Below, one piece after another: positions 1 to 8,933 of a stretch of 64,000 nucleotides of DNA (positions are counted from its first letter, which is position 1; each line of letters starts with the position of its first letter). The position numbers and the translations under genes were made by a program. The DNA comes from JARBUG01 sp035628915 (GTDB lineage Bacteria > Bacillota > Sulfobacillia > Symbiobacteriales > Symbiobacteriaceae). The DNA is taken from NCBI GenBank assembly GCA_035628915.1, contig DASPIW010000061.1:216370-280369 (forward strand), written 5' to 3'. The notes beneath the pieces are model-generated. The model had not been told where the DNA came from. It saw only the letters and a list, made by a program, of their open reading frames with translations, and made no database searches.

Positions 1-393
1 GGCACCCTTCAGCGACGACCCGGGGAGGTAAGCCTCCCCCAGCGCCCCGCGGATATGGGGGCGGAAGGCCACCTGCTGCGCGACTGAGACCCCTGCGGGG
101 GCAACGGTGCTGTAGGTCGCCACACGGGCGAGCAAATCCGGCTGCAGGAGCCGTTTCCGTTCCAGAAAGCCGCGCAGGTCAAACTGGGCGCCGTCGCGCC
201 CAACAGCGATCACGAACTCATCAAGACAACGCTGCTCCAGCAGCAACGCCGCCAACCGGTCTTCATGCATCACGTAAATCCGACCGTGTACCGGCACGGC
301 CTCCAGGGGCGACAGCTGCCGCACACGAGTCCCTACATGGACGGGACAACGCAGGTGCAGGATGAGCTGCCGCGTCTCCAGATGGATCTTCAT
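1..393 (-). CDS. csm5: Csm5, type III-A CRISPR RAMP protein (5' part only)
   Basis: This gene runs off the left edge of the window, so only its first 131 codons are present. It encodes the Csm5 (Cas7-like) subunit that caps the crRNA end of the Csm effector complex. The N-terminus shows the RAMP-type strand ending in PVHVGTR. The fragment ends in YLPGSSLKGA, the conserved Csm5/Cas7 loop. The ATG overlaps the TGA of csm4 as ATGA, indicating translational coupling. It is the last visible gene of the operon; any cas1 or cas2 would lie outside the window. Family identity is clear from the two motifs and the position after csm4. Confidence 0.88.
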   Translation of the reverse strand, partial: MKIHLETRQLILHLRCPVHVGTRVRQLSPLEAVPVHGRIYVMHEDRLAALLLEQRCLDEFVIAVGRDGAQFDLRGFLERKRLLQPDLLARVATYSTVAPAGVSVAQQVAFRPHIRGALGEAYLPGSSLKGA

Positions 394-1370
394 GGCCGCT
401 CCTCCCTTCGCACAGGCACGGCCAGGGCCAGCCCGCTCCGGTAGATCGAATGCCCCGCCATTTCCGCAAAGCCGGGAGGCGTCACATCAACCACCCGGCC
501 ATGGGGCTGATGACCCAGAACCGACCCCTCGGCCAGCATACGGACTGGCTTGCGCGGCGCCTGGAGCTTGTTGCCGCTGGCGGCCCAGCCCTGGCGGTCC
601 ACCAGCTCATACCTGGCACCGTCCAGAAGCGCCGGCAGCTCGTCGGGGGCAGGATTGCAGAGGGAGAGCAAACAACACGGGCTGTCCGCTTCGGCGGAGC
701 CCAACAGGCTCTTCCACAGCCGGTCGCTCGCAGGCTCTACCCAGCTTGGGGCGAAGGCACCGTAGCCACCTGAGCGACGGCCGCCCAACCCGTCCTGCCC
801 CAGCAGCTCGAGGGCGTGCTGCAGCGGCAGCAGCAGGGAGTCGTCGGCCAGGGCGACGAGGAACCAGAGCCCGGCCCCTTCCCGGAAGGTGACCTGGGCG
901 ACCTGATATAGTTCGGAGCGCTGCGTCTCCCGGTCGAGCTGAACGCGGGGGCGTAAGTTGACGTGATACAACTGCCCATAGCGCCCTCGGGCCTCCTTGA
1001 GCGCAACGGGATCAATCCGGGCGCCGGTGACCCACGCGACGAAGAGCGGCAGCGGCAGATTCCGGGTCTTCTTGACCAGCTTGCCCTCCTGCTCCAGCCC
1101 CGGCGGCGGCGGCAAGGACGGGCGGGGCAGGTAGTACGTCTCCCGATCGTAAAGAAAGGCACTGCTGAGGCGAAACGGCACGTCCGGCCCCCAGAAGCGG
1201 CCCAGCAGCTCGCCGATGGCCGGGAGCAGGCCGTAGCGCGCCCAGATACTCCAGATCGCGCTGTAGAGCGTGTCGGAGCGCACGGTTGCGTTGGTTCGCT
1301 CCTGGCCGATGCCGGCCTCGCCGAAGTGGGCCGGCCCTCTGAACTGAAGTCTGACCAGCCAGTGTTTCAC
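390..1370 (-). CDS. csm4: Csm4, type III-A CRISPR RAMP protein (Cas5-like)
   Basis: This is the Csm4 subunit, which holds the 5' handle of the crRNA and contacts Cas10. The GTG start at 1370 is chosen because AAGGAG lies just upstream and the protein then opens with a RAMP strand followed by RGPAHFGEAG. Later comes R-S-D-T-L-Y-S-A-I, typical of Csm4. A glycine-rich stretch, GLGGRRSGGYGAF, sits near residue 210. The length of 326 residues is normal for the family. It lies 13 bp after csm3 and overlaps csm5 by four bases. An upstream in-frame extension to 1472 overlaps csm3 and lacks family sequence, so it was rejected. Confidence 0.9.
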   Translation of the reverse strand: MKHWLVRLQFRGPAHFGEAGIGQERTNATVRSDTLYSAIWSIWARYGLLPAIGELLGRFWGPDVPFRLSSAFLYDRETYYLPRPSLPPPPGLEQEGKLVKKTRNLPLPLFVAWVTGARIDPVALKEARGRYGQLYHVNLRPRVQLDRETQRSELYQVAQVTFREGAGLWFLVALADDSLLLPLQHALELLGQDGLGGRRSGGYGAFAPSWVEPASDRLWKSLLGSAEADSPCCLLSLCNPAPDELPALLDGARYELVDRQGWAASGNKLQAPRKPVRMLAEGSVLGHQPHGRVVDVTPPGFAEMAGHSIYRSGLALAVPVRREERP

Positions 1371-1383
1371 GGCAGACCGCTCC

Positions 1384-2166
1384 TTACTCTGCGAAGTACC
1401 GCGCGAGGGCCTCAGCGTGGTCCGGCCAGTCCCGCCCAACCACTTGCCGCACGAGTTCGGCCGTCTTGTCACCCCCGTAGGCCGCGATGCCGCGGGCCTT
1501 CAGCGTGGTGATCTGAAAACGGACCTTACCGTAGCCGCGAGAGCCGCTGCCCCCAAGGGCGTCATCTTCCAGAAGGGCCAGCGCGTGAAAGAGATGGGTC
1601 AGGTCCTCGGCCACATCGGCCGGCGCCTCGACCGTGTAGATGATCTCAAAGCGGAACTCGGCTCCGGCGGGCACCCGCTCCATGGGGCGAGGGTTCGCTG
1701 CGGAGGTGATGCGATCCAGGTTGTTTTCGACCTTCCATTCCGTATAGAGCAAGCCGGTGTCGATCCGTTCAAGCTCCGTTACGCTCTCGGGCGTGAGGAA
1801 AAGGTCCCGCACCAGCAGCCGGGCTGGAATGGGGATGACCTTGCCCTTCTCCTCTTTGCCGGACGAGCCCATGAGCCGGCAGACCTTGCACGAGGTATCG
1901 GTGCACTCGTGCCGGTAAATATCCTGAGCGCCGCGGTGGTTGAAATCCTTGTCCAGTGACCGCTCCAGGAGCGCCCGCAGCTTGCCTTTTAGCGATGAAC
2001 CCGGCACGTATGGCTGCCGGGTAACCGGGTCGCGAACGACCGGGTTGTCCATACCGCCTATCTCAGCGTTTCCGCCCTGGGCACCAATGTGTAGACCGGT
2101 CTCGCAGCTCATGGTACCCGCGAGAATCACCTTACCGAGCATTGGCTTGCGCCGTTCGTTTTCCAC
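1384..2166 (-). CDS. csm3: Csm3, backbone subunit and target-RNA nuclease of the Csm complex
   Basis: Csm3 (Cas7 family) forms the backbone along the crRNA and cuts target RNA at 6-nt intervals. The sequence has the loop with the catalytic aspartate (GGMDNPVVRDP), the following YVPGSSLKGKLR motif, a cysteine cluster near residues 86-97 (C-T-D-T-S-C-K-V-C) that may bind zinc, and a late glycine loop GGSGSRGYGKV. The aspartate is present, so target-RNA cleavage should be intact. The GTG at 2166 has AGGAGG nine bases upstream; ATG 2142 is an alternative. The protein has 260 residues, which is normal for the family, and sits 13 bp after csm2. Confidence 0.93.
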   Translation of the reverse strand: MENERRKPMLGKVILAGTMSCETGLHIGAQGGNAEIGGMDNPVVRDPVTRQPYVPGSSLKGKLRALLERSLDKDFNHRGAQDIYRHECTDTSCKVCRLMGSSGKEEKGKVIPIPARLLVRDLFLTPESVTELERIDTGLLYTEWKVENNLDRITSAANPRPMERVPAGAEFRFEIIYTVEAPADVAEDLTHLFHALALLEDDALGGSGSRGYGKVRFQITTLKARGIAAYGGDKTAELVRQVVGRDWPDHAEALARYFAE

Positions 2167-2179
2167 TTCGTTCACCCTC

Positions 2180-2656
2180 CTATTCCTTGCCACCGTGGAA
2201 CCGGTGGTAGGCCACGATCGCTTCGACAAACCGCGCGAACCAGCGAAAATCCTCCGCACTCTCAATTCGGTCTACGGCGGGGAGCAGCACCTTCGCCAGC
2301 GGTCCAACAGCCCGTTTCTCCCGGGCAGCGGCATACGCTAGGCGGACCTTGAGGAGAGGAACTTCTGTCGCGTCAAACCCATGGGCGAAGCGAGTCCTCA
2401 AGGCGTTCACCCGTGACAAGAAGCTCCGCGCCTTGGTGGTGGTCAGGTCGCGCACCAGCAGTAGGCCGAGCGCATCCGCATGGGCGACCAGTTCCTTGTT
2501 GTCGATGGCAGAGAGCCGCTGGACGCCTTTGATCCATGTCTCATGTTCGGAAACGTCCACTTCGTCGAAGCGGAAGCCGCCGCCCCCGCCGCCGCCGTGC
2601 CCACCGGGCGCAGGCGCCCCCTTGCCGATGGGCAGATCCAATCGCTTCTCATTCAT
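2180..2656 (-). CDS. csm2: Csm2, small subunit of the Csm complex (Cas11)
   Basis: This is the small alpha-helical subunit that lines the target-binding channel of the Csm complex. It is assigned from position (between cas10 and csm3), size (158 residues) and the helical C-terminal half, including K-A-R-S-F-L-S-R and E-D-F-R-W-F-A-R-F-V-E-A-I, typical of Csm2. The N-terminus carries an unusual run of seven glycines (residues about 21-27), a low-complexity linker not usual for the family. Of two nearby ATGs, 2656 is preferred because GAGGAGG lies eight bases upstream. The gene overlaps the cas10 stop by eight bases. Confidence 0.82.
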   Translation of the reverse strand: MNEKRLDLPIGKGAPAPGGHGGGGGGGFRFDEVDVSEHETWIKGVQRLSAIDNKELVAHADALGLLLVRDLTTTKARSFLSRVNALRTRFAHGFDATEVPLLKVRLAYAAAREKRAVGPLAKVLLPAVDRIESAEDFRWFARFVEAIVAYHRFHGGKE

Positions 2657-4870
2657 CGCCATTACCTCCTCGACCGATCAAATCCATCCACTGCACAAAG
2701 GGTGCAAAGCCAGCCATCTGCTGCGGATGTTTCATCAGATAATCCCGCCAGGGCTTCCAGGACGGGAGTTCCCGGACCCGCTTGTCCACGCGGGCCAGCA
2801 TGTAGGCCAATCGGGGCAGGTAGAGCATTCCCTGCTCCTCCCACAACTCGGTCAGGCCCAGCAAGCCATAGATCAGCCCCCGGGGCACCCGCGTGCCGGG
2901 TCGGTTCCCACGACCGAGTGGGCCCAGCGCGGGCTCCAAGAAATTGGTCAGCATCGCACGCGCATCGTCCCACTTGAAGGCCACCGCCCGCACCCTGCCC
3001 GAGGGGTGATGCGGCACCGGTTTCCCGGGAAAGAGCGGAGCGATGCTGTTGCGGTCCTTCTCCTCGTCCGGCCGCTTGTGCTCCTTGGCCGCCTCTTCGG
3101 CCTCCCCCGCCGCCTCAGCCAGCCGGTGGATCGGCACATGATAATCATCAGCCACCAGGCCGGCGGAGATGGTCAGCCTGCCGCCCGTGAACCGGTCAAA
3201 GGCCGAGTGCAGATCGAAAGCGAGCTCCAGCGTCTGATCCCATGCCCCGACGACAAAGAGATCGTCACCACCGGCGTAGACAATCGAGACCGGCCGCTTG
3301 CCCGACGAGCCCGTCAAGCGGAGCGACGTCAGCCCATCACCCGTTCCCCTTCGCAGATGCTGTTGATGTGCAGCTTGAAGAAGCGGGTCAGGGCGCCCGA
3401 CAGGCCTGCAGTTCGGGCGAAGTCCCGGTACCCCTGGGGCAGTCCGCCACTGAAGAGCTGACCGAGGCGGTCCACATCCATGCGCAGAACACCGATCAGA
3501 TCCTTGCCGACCGCCGCTTTGGCCAGGTCTTCGAAGGTCGCCTGGGTTCGGCTATCCTCCGATCTGTAAGTGTAGCTGCCCAGCCAGAGTGGATAGGCGC
3601 CCGGACCCACCGCGAGCTCCGCGACCGACAGGGCATTGATCGCCAGCACTGTCTGCTTCTCTGCCAGAGCCTGCACATCCGCAGTGGTCTCACAAACGTG
3701 AAACCCAGTCCCGTCGATTACAACATGAGCACCTGCCCCACTGGGGGTCACCGCGACATAGCGAGCCTTCGGCAGCCTGCCGCCAAGCCGGTGTAACTGC
3801 CAGCAGAGCGGGCAGGCCTCGATCGGTTCCGCTCCTGTGTCTACCTCGATAGTACGTGGATCATCCGACTGGCAATGGCAGATGTCGCAAGTGGCGGCGC
3901 CCAACTCCCGGGCTTCCCAGAACTCCGACCCTGCAGCGGATGCCCGGAATCGGGCCGCCTTCACCTGGCTGACCTGGGCGGTCGCCTGCCGCCAGATCTC
4001 CGGGGCGCCCTCTGCGCCCACGGCGACCTGGGCGAAAGGGCAGGGTGCTGCACCCAGTGCCAGGGCCACCTTACCGTCCATCGACTTCAGGAGCCACGCG
4101 TTCAGCTCAGCCTGGACTGCCGCGACCGCCGCATGCACCGCCGGCAAATCGGGGGCCAACATGAACAGATGCCCGCCGCCGGCGTAGATCAGGTTGGCCC
4201 GGGTCAACCCGATCCGTTCCAGCAGGCGGCGGGCGACCTCTTCGGTGATCAGTTCCAAATAAAAGGAACGGGCTCGCAGGGTCCGCAGCGCTCCCTTGGC
4301 GCTAATCGTGTAGATGAACGACTGTACGCCCGAGAGGTCCGCGCTGATTAGCAGCAACTGATCAGGACCGTGGGTGAGGGCGCCGGCCACAGCCGCCGTC
4401 AGCCGGGCTACGTCAGCGAAGGATAGGCCAGGGGCGCCGGCGGAGACGGCCCAGCCATACTGCTCGAGCAGGAAGAGGAGCGCGTTCGGGTCCGCATGCG
4501 CCCTCTCCAGGTCCGAACGGAGATCGGCCTGCAACCGCTGTGCCTTCGGCCGGAGGGTGTCGGCATCTACCGTTCCAGCGATTGGATAGTCCGGTCGCAT
4601 GGTGAGCGGTTGGGGCAGGAGGTGCAGAGGCGGCGTAGCGGGCCCACGGTTGATCAGAGAGAAAGGAGACTCGAAAGGCTCCGTCAGGCAAGGCCCCACA
4701 TCGCCCACGAGCGTTCGGGCCTGTGTTGCGGCCGCGAGCGCTGTCGGGCTCGCCTCGGCCAGCCGCCGGCGGAGCCGGGCCGCAGCGTCTGGGGCAGGCG
4801 CCGCGAGCGCCAGAAGTGCGTCAGTCAGGACCGCCATGGTGGCTTCATGTGCCAGATGCAACTGGATCAC
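2649..4870 (-). pseudogene. cas10: Cas10/Csm1 split by a frameshift; HD domain absent
   Basis: Cas10 makes cyclic oligoadenylate when the Csm complex binds target RNA. The first frame (4870 to 3329) has ADLSGVQSFIY near residue 177, palm-1 GGGHLFML near 231, a zinc site (C328, C331, C333, C353, C356) and the start of palm-2 (VLRMDVDRLGQLF). It stops just after FFKLHINSICEG. The second frame (about 3340 to 2649) resumes and contains the catalytic GGDD in VYAGGDDLFVVG. The frames differ by one base near a GGGG run at about 3344-3348. The usual N-terminal HD nuclease domain is missing: only about 60 residues precede the linker. The 735 combined residues otherwise fit Csm1. The GTG start overlaps the cas6 stop. 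The break could be a sequencing error. Confidence 0.85.
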
Positions 4871-5580
4871 CTCTCTTCTTGGAGCAAGGCATGTCCGAGG
4901 CCAAGATGGGTCCGGGCGCCCACGCCGCTGTAGACGGCGAATCGGGCAAGGGCTGTGGCCAGGTAGGCCACCTGCGGGGGCAGATCTGGGGGAAGCCGAT
5001 AGGTCGCTTGTCCCACAAAGCCGGTGACCCGGTGGGTCAGAAAGGGGACGGACCTGGTCTGGAGCCGATACTGGGTGATCCGCAAGTGCCGGAAGTCGCC
5101 GGCCATGTCCGGAGGGAATGGGTATGGACTGTGGGCATTGTGACGTTGCAGCAGAGCGCCAAAGACGGTGACCGGGTCTGGGAAGAGGAACTCCTCCCGT
5201 CCCTGCTTAATGCAGACAGGCGTGAGGAAGCGAAAGGTCAGGCGCCCGGGGGGTGCCTCGGCGGCAAAGAGAGCCTGGTAGGGCAAAGGTGTCGGGTCCA
5301 AGGGACGGACGGATTGCAGCGTGCCAGTGCCACTGCCAAGGGGAACTTGCATCGGCGGGAGTTGCGCCAGTTGGTCAAGGGCGGCGACGATGGGTGCGGA
5401 GAGTGCCCCGATGGCAAAGCCCCCGTCAGGTTCACTGACAAGGGAGAGCGGTTTGGTGGCGCCGGGTTGCCGCTCCAGGGCCGGGCCGAGGAGGCGCAGG
5501 AGCAGGCCGTACACATGATCCACGGTTGGTGCGGAGCCTTCCGTTGACAGGTCCAGGTGGTAGCGTTGCAGCAGAGCCAT
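4867..5580 (-). CDS. cas6: Cas6 crRNA-processing endoribonuclease
   Basis: Cas6 cuts the CRISPR transcript within each repeat, leaving an 8-nt 5' handle. The 237-residue protein ends with the hallmark glycine-rich loop (F-A-V-Y-S-G-V-G-A-R-T-H-L-G-L-G). It also shows the typical central segment with LTFRFLTPVCIK and a ferredoxin-like layout. ATG 5580 follows a GGAGTGGAG ribosome site. It lies 30 bp after csm6 and overlaps cas10 by four bases (GTGA). The repeat it should process ends, on the minus strand, in ATTGAAGT, a classical Cas6 handle. Confidence 0.88.
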   Translation of the reverse strand: MALLQRYHLDLSTEGSAPTVDHVYGLLLRLLGPALERQPGATKPLSLVSEPDGGFAIGALSAPIVAALDQLAQLPPMQVPLGSGTGTLQSVRPLDPTPLPYQALFAAEAPPGRLTFRFLTPVCIKQGREEFLFPDPVTVFGALLQRHNAHSPYPFPPDMAGDFRHLRITQYRLQTRSVPFLTHRVTGFVGQATYRLPPDLPPQVAYLATALARFAVYSGVGARTHLGLGHALLQEER

Positions 5581-5610
5581 GCTTCTCCACTCCGGTCTGT
5601 TGGTGTGTGA

Positions 5611-7020
5611 TCAGCCGTTGGTCGGCAGTCGCATGAGACGGGTCACCTGTTGGGTGACCAGCTCAAAGGGGTTCTCGCGGGGTACAGGGGCCAGATGGCC
5701 GGCGACTCGCCGCAGGGTCTCCACAATTCCTTTGGAACCATTCACCCCCTTGAGGTCCTTTTCAGATACCCCGAGGGTGCCGTGGCCAAACGGCCCCCGA
5801 TTTCGCAGCTTCCGCACGGCATCCAACCGCTGTAACTCCGCAGCCACCGCTTTGGCCATGGCGTTTCCCGTGCGGCCAAACCACTCCACGATCGCCAGGG
5901 CCACGAACGTGTTGTAACCCCTTTGCCAGTCACTGACGGCCCCGGACAGGTGCTGCAGGAGTTCGGGCTGGGCCTCCACCCATGCCTTATCCAGGTGCCG
6001 CCACCCGTCGGTTCCCGGGTTGGCAAATCGCACACCAATCAGGTCAGACGCTAGATTCAGCGCGATATCCGTAAAGGTATAGACCAGGGCCGGGAGTTCG
6101 AGCAGGAGCCCTCGCTCCCGGTACTCCTCCGCCAGACCGACCAGTTCCCAGAGCCGCATCCTCTCTGTCGGTACCGAGTCGGTGCCCTCTGGCGCCAGGT
6201 CTGTACCGGCCAAGGCCGCCGCTTCGGAGAGCAGACGTCCGATCACCGCCCGGAGGGCAGGGTCTCCAGCAAAAGCCTGCACACCGGAGAGAGCCTGGGC
6301 GGCCTCCTGGAAACGAAGGCAGGCCCGGTTCTCCGCGTAACGAAGCAGCCCGAGACAGATCTTGCGTACCTGCGTGTCAGCCGGAAACTCCTTGGCCCCG
6401 TCCAGCAACCGCAGTGCGGCATGGAAGTCCCGGTGGGCCAGGTGCGTGTCCACCGCCATCATCAGGTCCCGTTCCCGGAGCCGCCGGCCAAGGCCGACAT
6501 TCACCGGCTGCGAGACGGCCTCGGTCGCTTGGAGGGCGGTGACGTCGGGAAGGATGTCGATGGCGGCTAGCAGGAGCGTCGTGCTCAGTTGCTGCGTACC
6601 TCCCGTCAGACCCACCAGGAACGCGGCCGAACGATCCAGCCCCCGCACCCACTCGCGGTGAAACCGATACGCCTCATCCCAGTCAGCGGGGGAGCCTCCG
6701 TAAACGACTGTCTCGGCGGATATTCCGGTCTTCTCACGGAGCCACCGTTCCATCAGCCGGGCGATCGGCTCGGTATCCTTCGCCCGGTGCTGGGGGCGAG
6801 CCGTTTCCGGCTGGTCCGTCCCCACCAGGACGACCCGGCCGAGCGACAGCTTATGCAGCTTTACGTAGGCCAGGTATTTCGCCAGCAATGGGAACTGAAC
6901 GCTCGCCCAGTCGACTTGCGGCGACGCCACCATGCCAGCCGCGAAGGCCTTCAGGTTGTCGACCGGCTCCCGCGGCTGCAGGTCGTGGTTGCCCACGTTC
7001 ACTAACAGAACGACACCCAT
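5611..7020 (-). CDS. csm6: Csm6-like CARF-HEPN ribonuclease
   Basis: Csm6/Csx1 proteins bind cyclic oligoadenylate through an N-terminal CARF domain, which activates a C-terminal HEPN ribonuclease. Here the CARF ligand motif is at residues 138-144 (L-T-G-G-T-Q-Q), following a Rossmann-like start (VVLLVNVG). The HEPN motif R-x6-H is present at residues 406-413 (R-N-R-G-P-F-G-H). The length is 469 residues, within the family range. ATG 7020 has GGAGGGG upstream. It sits 21 bp after the membrane-nuclease-like gene and 30 bp before cas6, so it is part of the operon. Both ligand-binding and catalytic motifs look intact. Confidence 0.88.
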   Translation of the reverse strand: MGVVLLVNVGNHDLQPREPVDNLKAFAAGMVASPQVDWASVQFPLLAKYLAYVKLHKLSLGRVVLVGTDQPETARPQHRAKDTEPIARLMERWLREKTGISAETVVYGGSPADWDEAYRFHREWVRGLDRSAAFLVGLTGGTQQLSTTLLLAAIDILPDVTALQATEAVSQPVNVGLGRRLRERDLMMAVDTHLAHRDFHAALRLLDGAKEFPADTQVRKICLGLLRYAENRACLRFQEAAQALSGVQAFAGDPALRAVIGRLLSEAAALAGTDLAPEGTDSVPTERMRLWELVGLAEEYRERGLLLELPALVYTFTDIALNLASDLIGVRFANPGTDGWRHLDKAWVEAQPELLQHLSGAVSDWQRGYNTFVALAIVEWFGRTGNAMAKAVAAELQRLDAVRKLRNRGPFGHGTLGVSEKDLKGVNGSKGIVETLRRVAGHLAPVPRENPFELVTQQVTRLMRLPTNG

Positions 7021-7041
7021 ATCTGCATCCCCTCCTGTTTC

Positions 7042-7827
7042 CTAGCGGAGGATCCGATCCAGCAGCCCCTTGACGGCCCCGCCCACGGCGACAGCCGCAC
7101 CCACCCCAACTGCCAGCGGTACGATGACCGGGGCCGATATGGCGGCGGAGGCCAGCACCGCAGCGGTGCCGGCAGTCGCTGCCGTTGATACTACGGCTCC
7201 CGTCGCAGCAGAGATGCCGCCCTTCACGCCTTCGGCGGCCACCCGCCCGGCCAGTTCACCGCCCGAAATCCGCCCCTCGCGGAAGGCCCGGGCCGAGCTG
7301 GCCAGCTCTACGGCGGCCCCGATACCCACACCGACCAGACCGGCGCTGTGGGCGCTGGCGGCCAGCACAGCCCGCCCGGGCAGATGGCCAACCGCTTTGC
7401 CGGCGATACTGGCCGTCTGCGTTGAGGAGATCCCCGTTGACCGGATGGACTGCGTGACGTTCACGCGGCGGGCGGCCTGGCGGGCCGCCTCGCGTGCGTA
7501 GGCCTCGGCCGTCTCCCGGGTCCCCGCCAGCACTGTCCCCCGGTACTGCCCGGAGGCTGCCTGCCGTACCGTCTCGCGAATCGAACCGGCAGTGTCCTTT
7601 AGCTGGAATCGCCCCACCACTCTGCCAGCCTGCTTGAGCACCAGGTCGTCGCGAACGGAAGTCATGGAACGGGTCAGCGCCGCTCGCGTGCCCGTCAGCA
7701 GATTGGTGGGCTGGACGTTCAGCAGGTCGCGGTAAAGGATCTCATGGACCACCCCCTTCAGTTGGGGGTTCAGACCCGCTCGGGTCAGGGCCTCCAGGGC
7801 CACCTTGGCTTCATAGCCTTCACGCAC
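7042..7827 (-). CDS. Membrane-anchored PD-(D/E)XK nuclease-like protein, first gene of the csm operon
   Basis: I do not know a named family for this protein. Its N-terminal 80 residues carry a restriction-endonuclease-like pattern: E29 in KGVVHEILYRD, D60-D61 in SVRDDLVLKQ, and Q75-L-K77 in GRFQLKD. Residues about 145-255 are alanine/glycine rich with hydrophobic stretches ending in PLAVGVGAAVAVGGAVKG, which suggests a membrane anchor or glycine zipper. It lies 21 bp upstream of csm6 on the same strand, so it is probably co-transcribed with the CRISPR genes. The GTG used here gives 261 residues, but family-like sequence continues upstream in frame as far as about 7877 with no start codon. A GTG at 7885 behind AAAGGAG is out of frame by one base, so the 5' end may be frameshifted. 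Confidence 0.6.
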   Translation of the reverse strand: MREGYEAKVALEALTRAGLNPQLKGVVHEILYRDLLNVQPTNLLTGTRAALTRSMTSVRDDLVLKQAGRVVGRFQLKDTAGSIRETVRQAASGQYRGTVLAGTRETAEAYAREAARQAARRVNVTQSIRSTGISSTQTASIAGKAVGHLPGRAVLAASAHSAGLVGVGIGAAVELASSARAFREGRISGGELAGRVAAEGVKGGISAATGAVVSTAATAGTAAVLASAAISAPVIVPLAVGVGAAVAVGGAVKGLLDRILR

Positions 7828-7955
7828 CCCAGTGGCAAGAGAAACAGCAGCCTTGGACTTTCTCGTCTCGTTAGCGAATGGTCACCGCTCCTTTCAGCTC
7901 ACAGGTCAGCAACGGTAACACTGTGAGCTTACCAGAGGGTCACGCGACCAATTTT

Positions 7956-8933
7956 TCACGATTCCTGTTCCGCATCCACCTCGGCAATGCGTTCTAGCAT
8001 TCGATGAAGACCCGTCCTCATCTGCTCCCGTAACTCGGGCGGTGCCAGGACCTCAACGGCCCGGCCATACCCGCGGACCCACTGGCGGACCTCCTCTAGC
8101 CCTGCCACTCGGTCACGGTAAATTACGGATCCATCCGGTTGCGGATCAAAGGAGGCCTCCCGACGGTCAGCAGTCTCCCGCAGAATCTTGGTGAGAACGT
8201 TCGGCGGCGTTTTGGAGAATCGCAGGCAGATCTCGAAGATGGGCCCCTGGTCGATTCCCCAGCTATGTAAGAAATAAGACCGCAGGGAGAAGCCGGCGGG
8301 GAGTTTGTATGTGGCGGGCAACGGTTCTACCGTCTCTACCCGGTCCAATGGGGTCGTCCTCACTTCGGTGCCGCTGGCAAGATAGGCAAAGTGCCAGATC
8401 CCCTTGCCAGTGAGAAAGACTGTGCCGACTGGCGAAAGCTCGGCTGTGCGGCGGCGCCCCCGCAGGCTGCGGCTCGTCAGGCGGCAACGGCGCCGTGCCT
8501 TCACCGCACCTTCCCAGGTCTGAACCAGGTCCAGCCGGACCGGATCGGCAAAGAGCGGCGGCGGACCTTTGATCAGGCGGGCGGTGGGCGGTCCATCGCC
8601 GCTCAACCGGGCTGAGAGGACCGCCGCAGCCGGGTGATCACCCGCCATGCCAAGGGCCACCTGACACGCGGCCCGTTCCGCCGGGTTCAGGTGCCGAAGC
8701 AGCGGGGGACCGGGTCGGTTGGTGCGCCAGGCCCTGGCTTCTTCACCGTCGCGCTCCCCTGCCGGATCAACCCGCCCATAGGTGGTGCAATCCAGGACTC
8801 TGAAGAGCGCATCGACAGTCGCAGCCGATACGCCCAACCGTCGCGCTGCCACGCTCGCGGTCATACCGGCAGCCGCTTCGCTTTCGATGGCGAGCAGGCG
8901 CACAAACGCCCACACCAGGTCAAACCTGCTCAC
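7956..8933 (-). CDS. WYL-domain transcriptional regulator
   Basis: This 325-residue protein starts with a winged-helix region (AARRLGVSAATVDALF) and continues with a WYL-type ligand-sensing domain and a C-terminal WCX-like extension (R-Q-W-V-R-G-Y-G). WYL proteins often regulate CRISPR and other defence loci, binding nucleic acids or nucleotides. GTG 8933 is chosen because it overlaps the last codons of the upstream WYL gene by 14 bp, a coupled arrangement. The longer open frame to 9005 only shadows that gene. It sits directly upstream of the csm operon on the same strand, so control of the cas genes is a reasonable inference. Confidence 0.75.
   Translation of the reverse strand: MSRFDLVWAFVRLLAIESEAAAGMTASVAARRLGVSAATVDALFRVLDCTTYGRVDPAGERDGEEARAWRTNRPGPPLLRHLNPAERAACQVALGMAGDHPAAAVLSARLSGDGPPTARLIKGPPPLFADPVRLDLVQTWEGAVKARRRCRLTSRSLRGRRRTAELSPVGTVFLTGKGIWHFAYLASGTEVRTTPLDRVETVEPLPATYKLPAGFSLRSYFLHSWGIDQGPIFEICLRFSKTPPNVLTKILRETADRREASFDPQPDGSVIYRDRVAGLEEVRQWVRGYGRAVEVLAPPELREQMRTGLHRMLERIAEVDAEQES

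Noticed and set aside
3329..3360. Programmed -1 frameshift in cas10
   Set aside because: The needed shift is -1, but no X-XXY-YYZ slippery heptamer stands in the correct frame at the GGGGAA run, and no stimulatory hairpin is obvious. Decay or a read error is simpler.
1..7827. cas1 or cas2 adaptation genes in the visible CRISPR locus
   Set aside because: No ORF with Cas1 or Cas2 features was found; they may lie left of the window or be absent.
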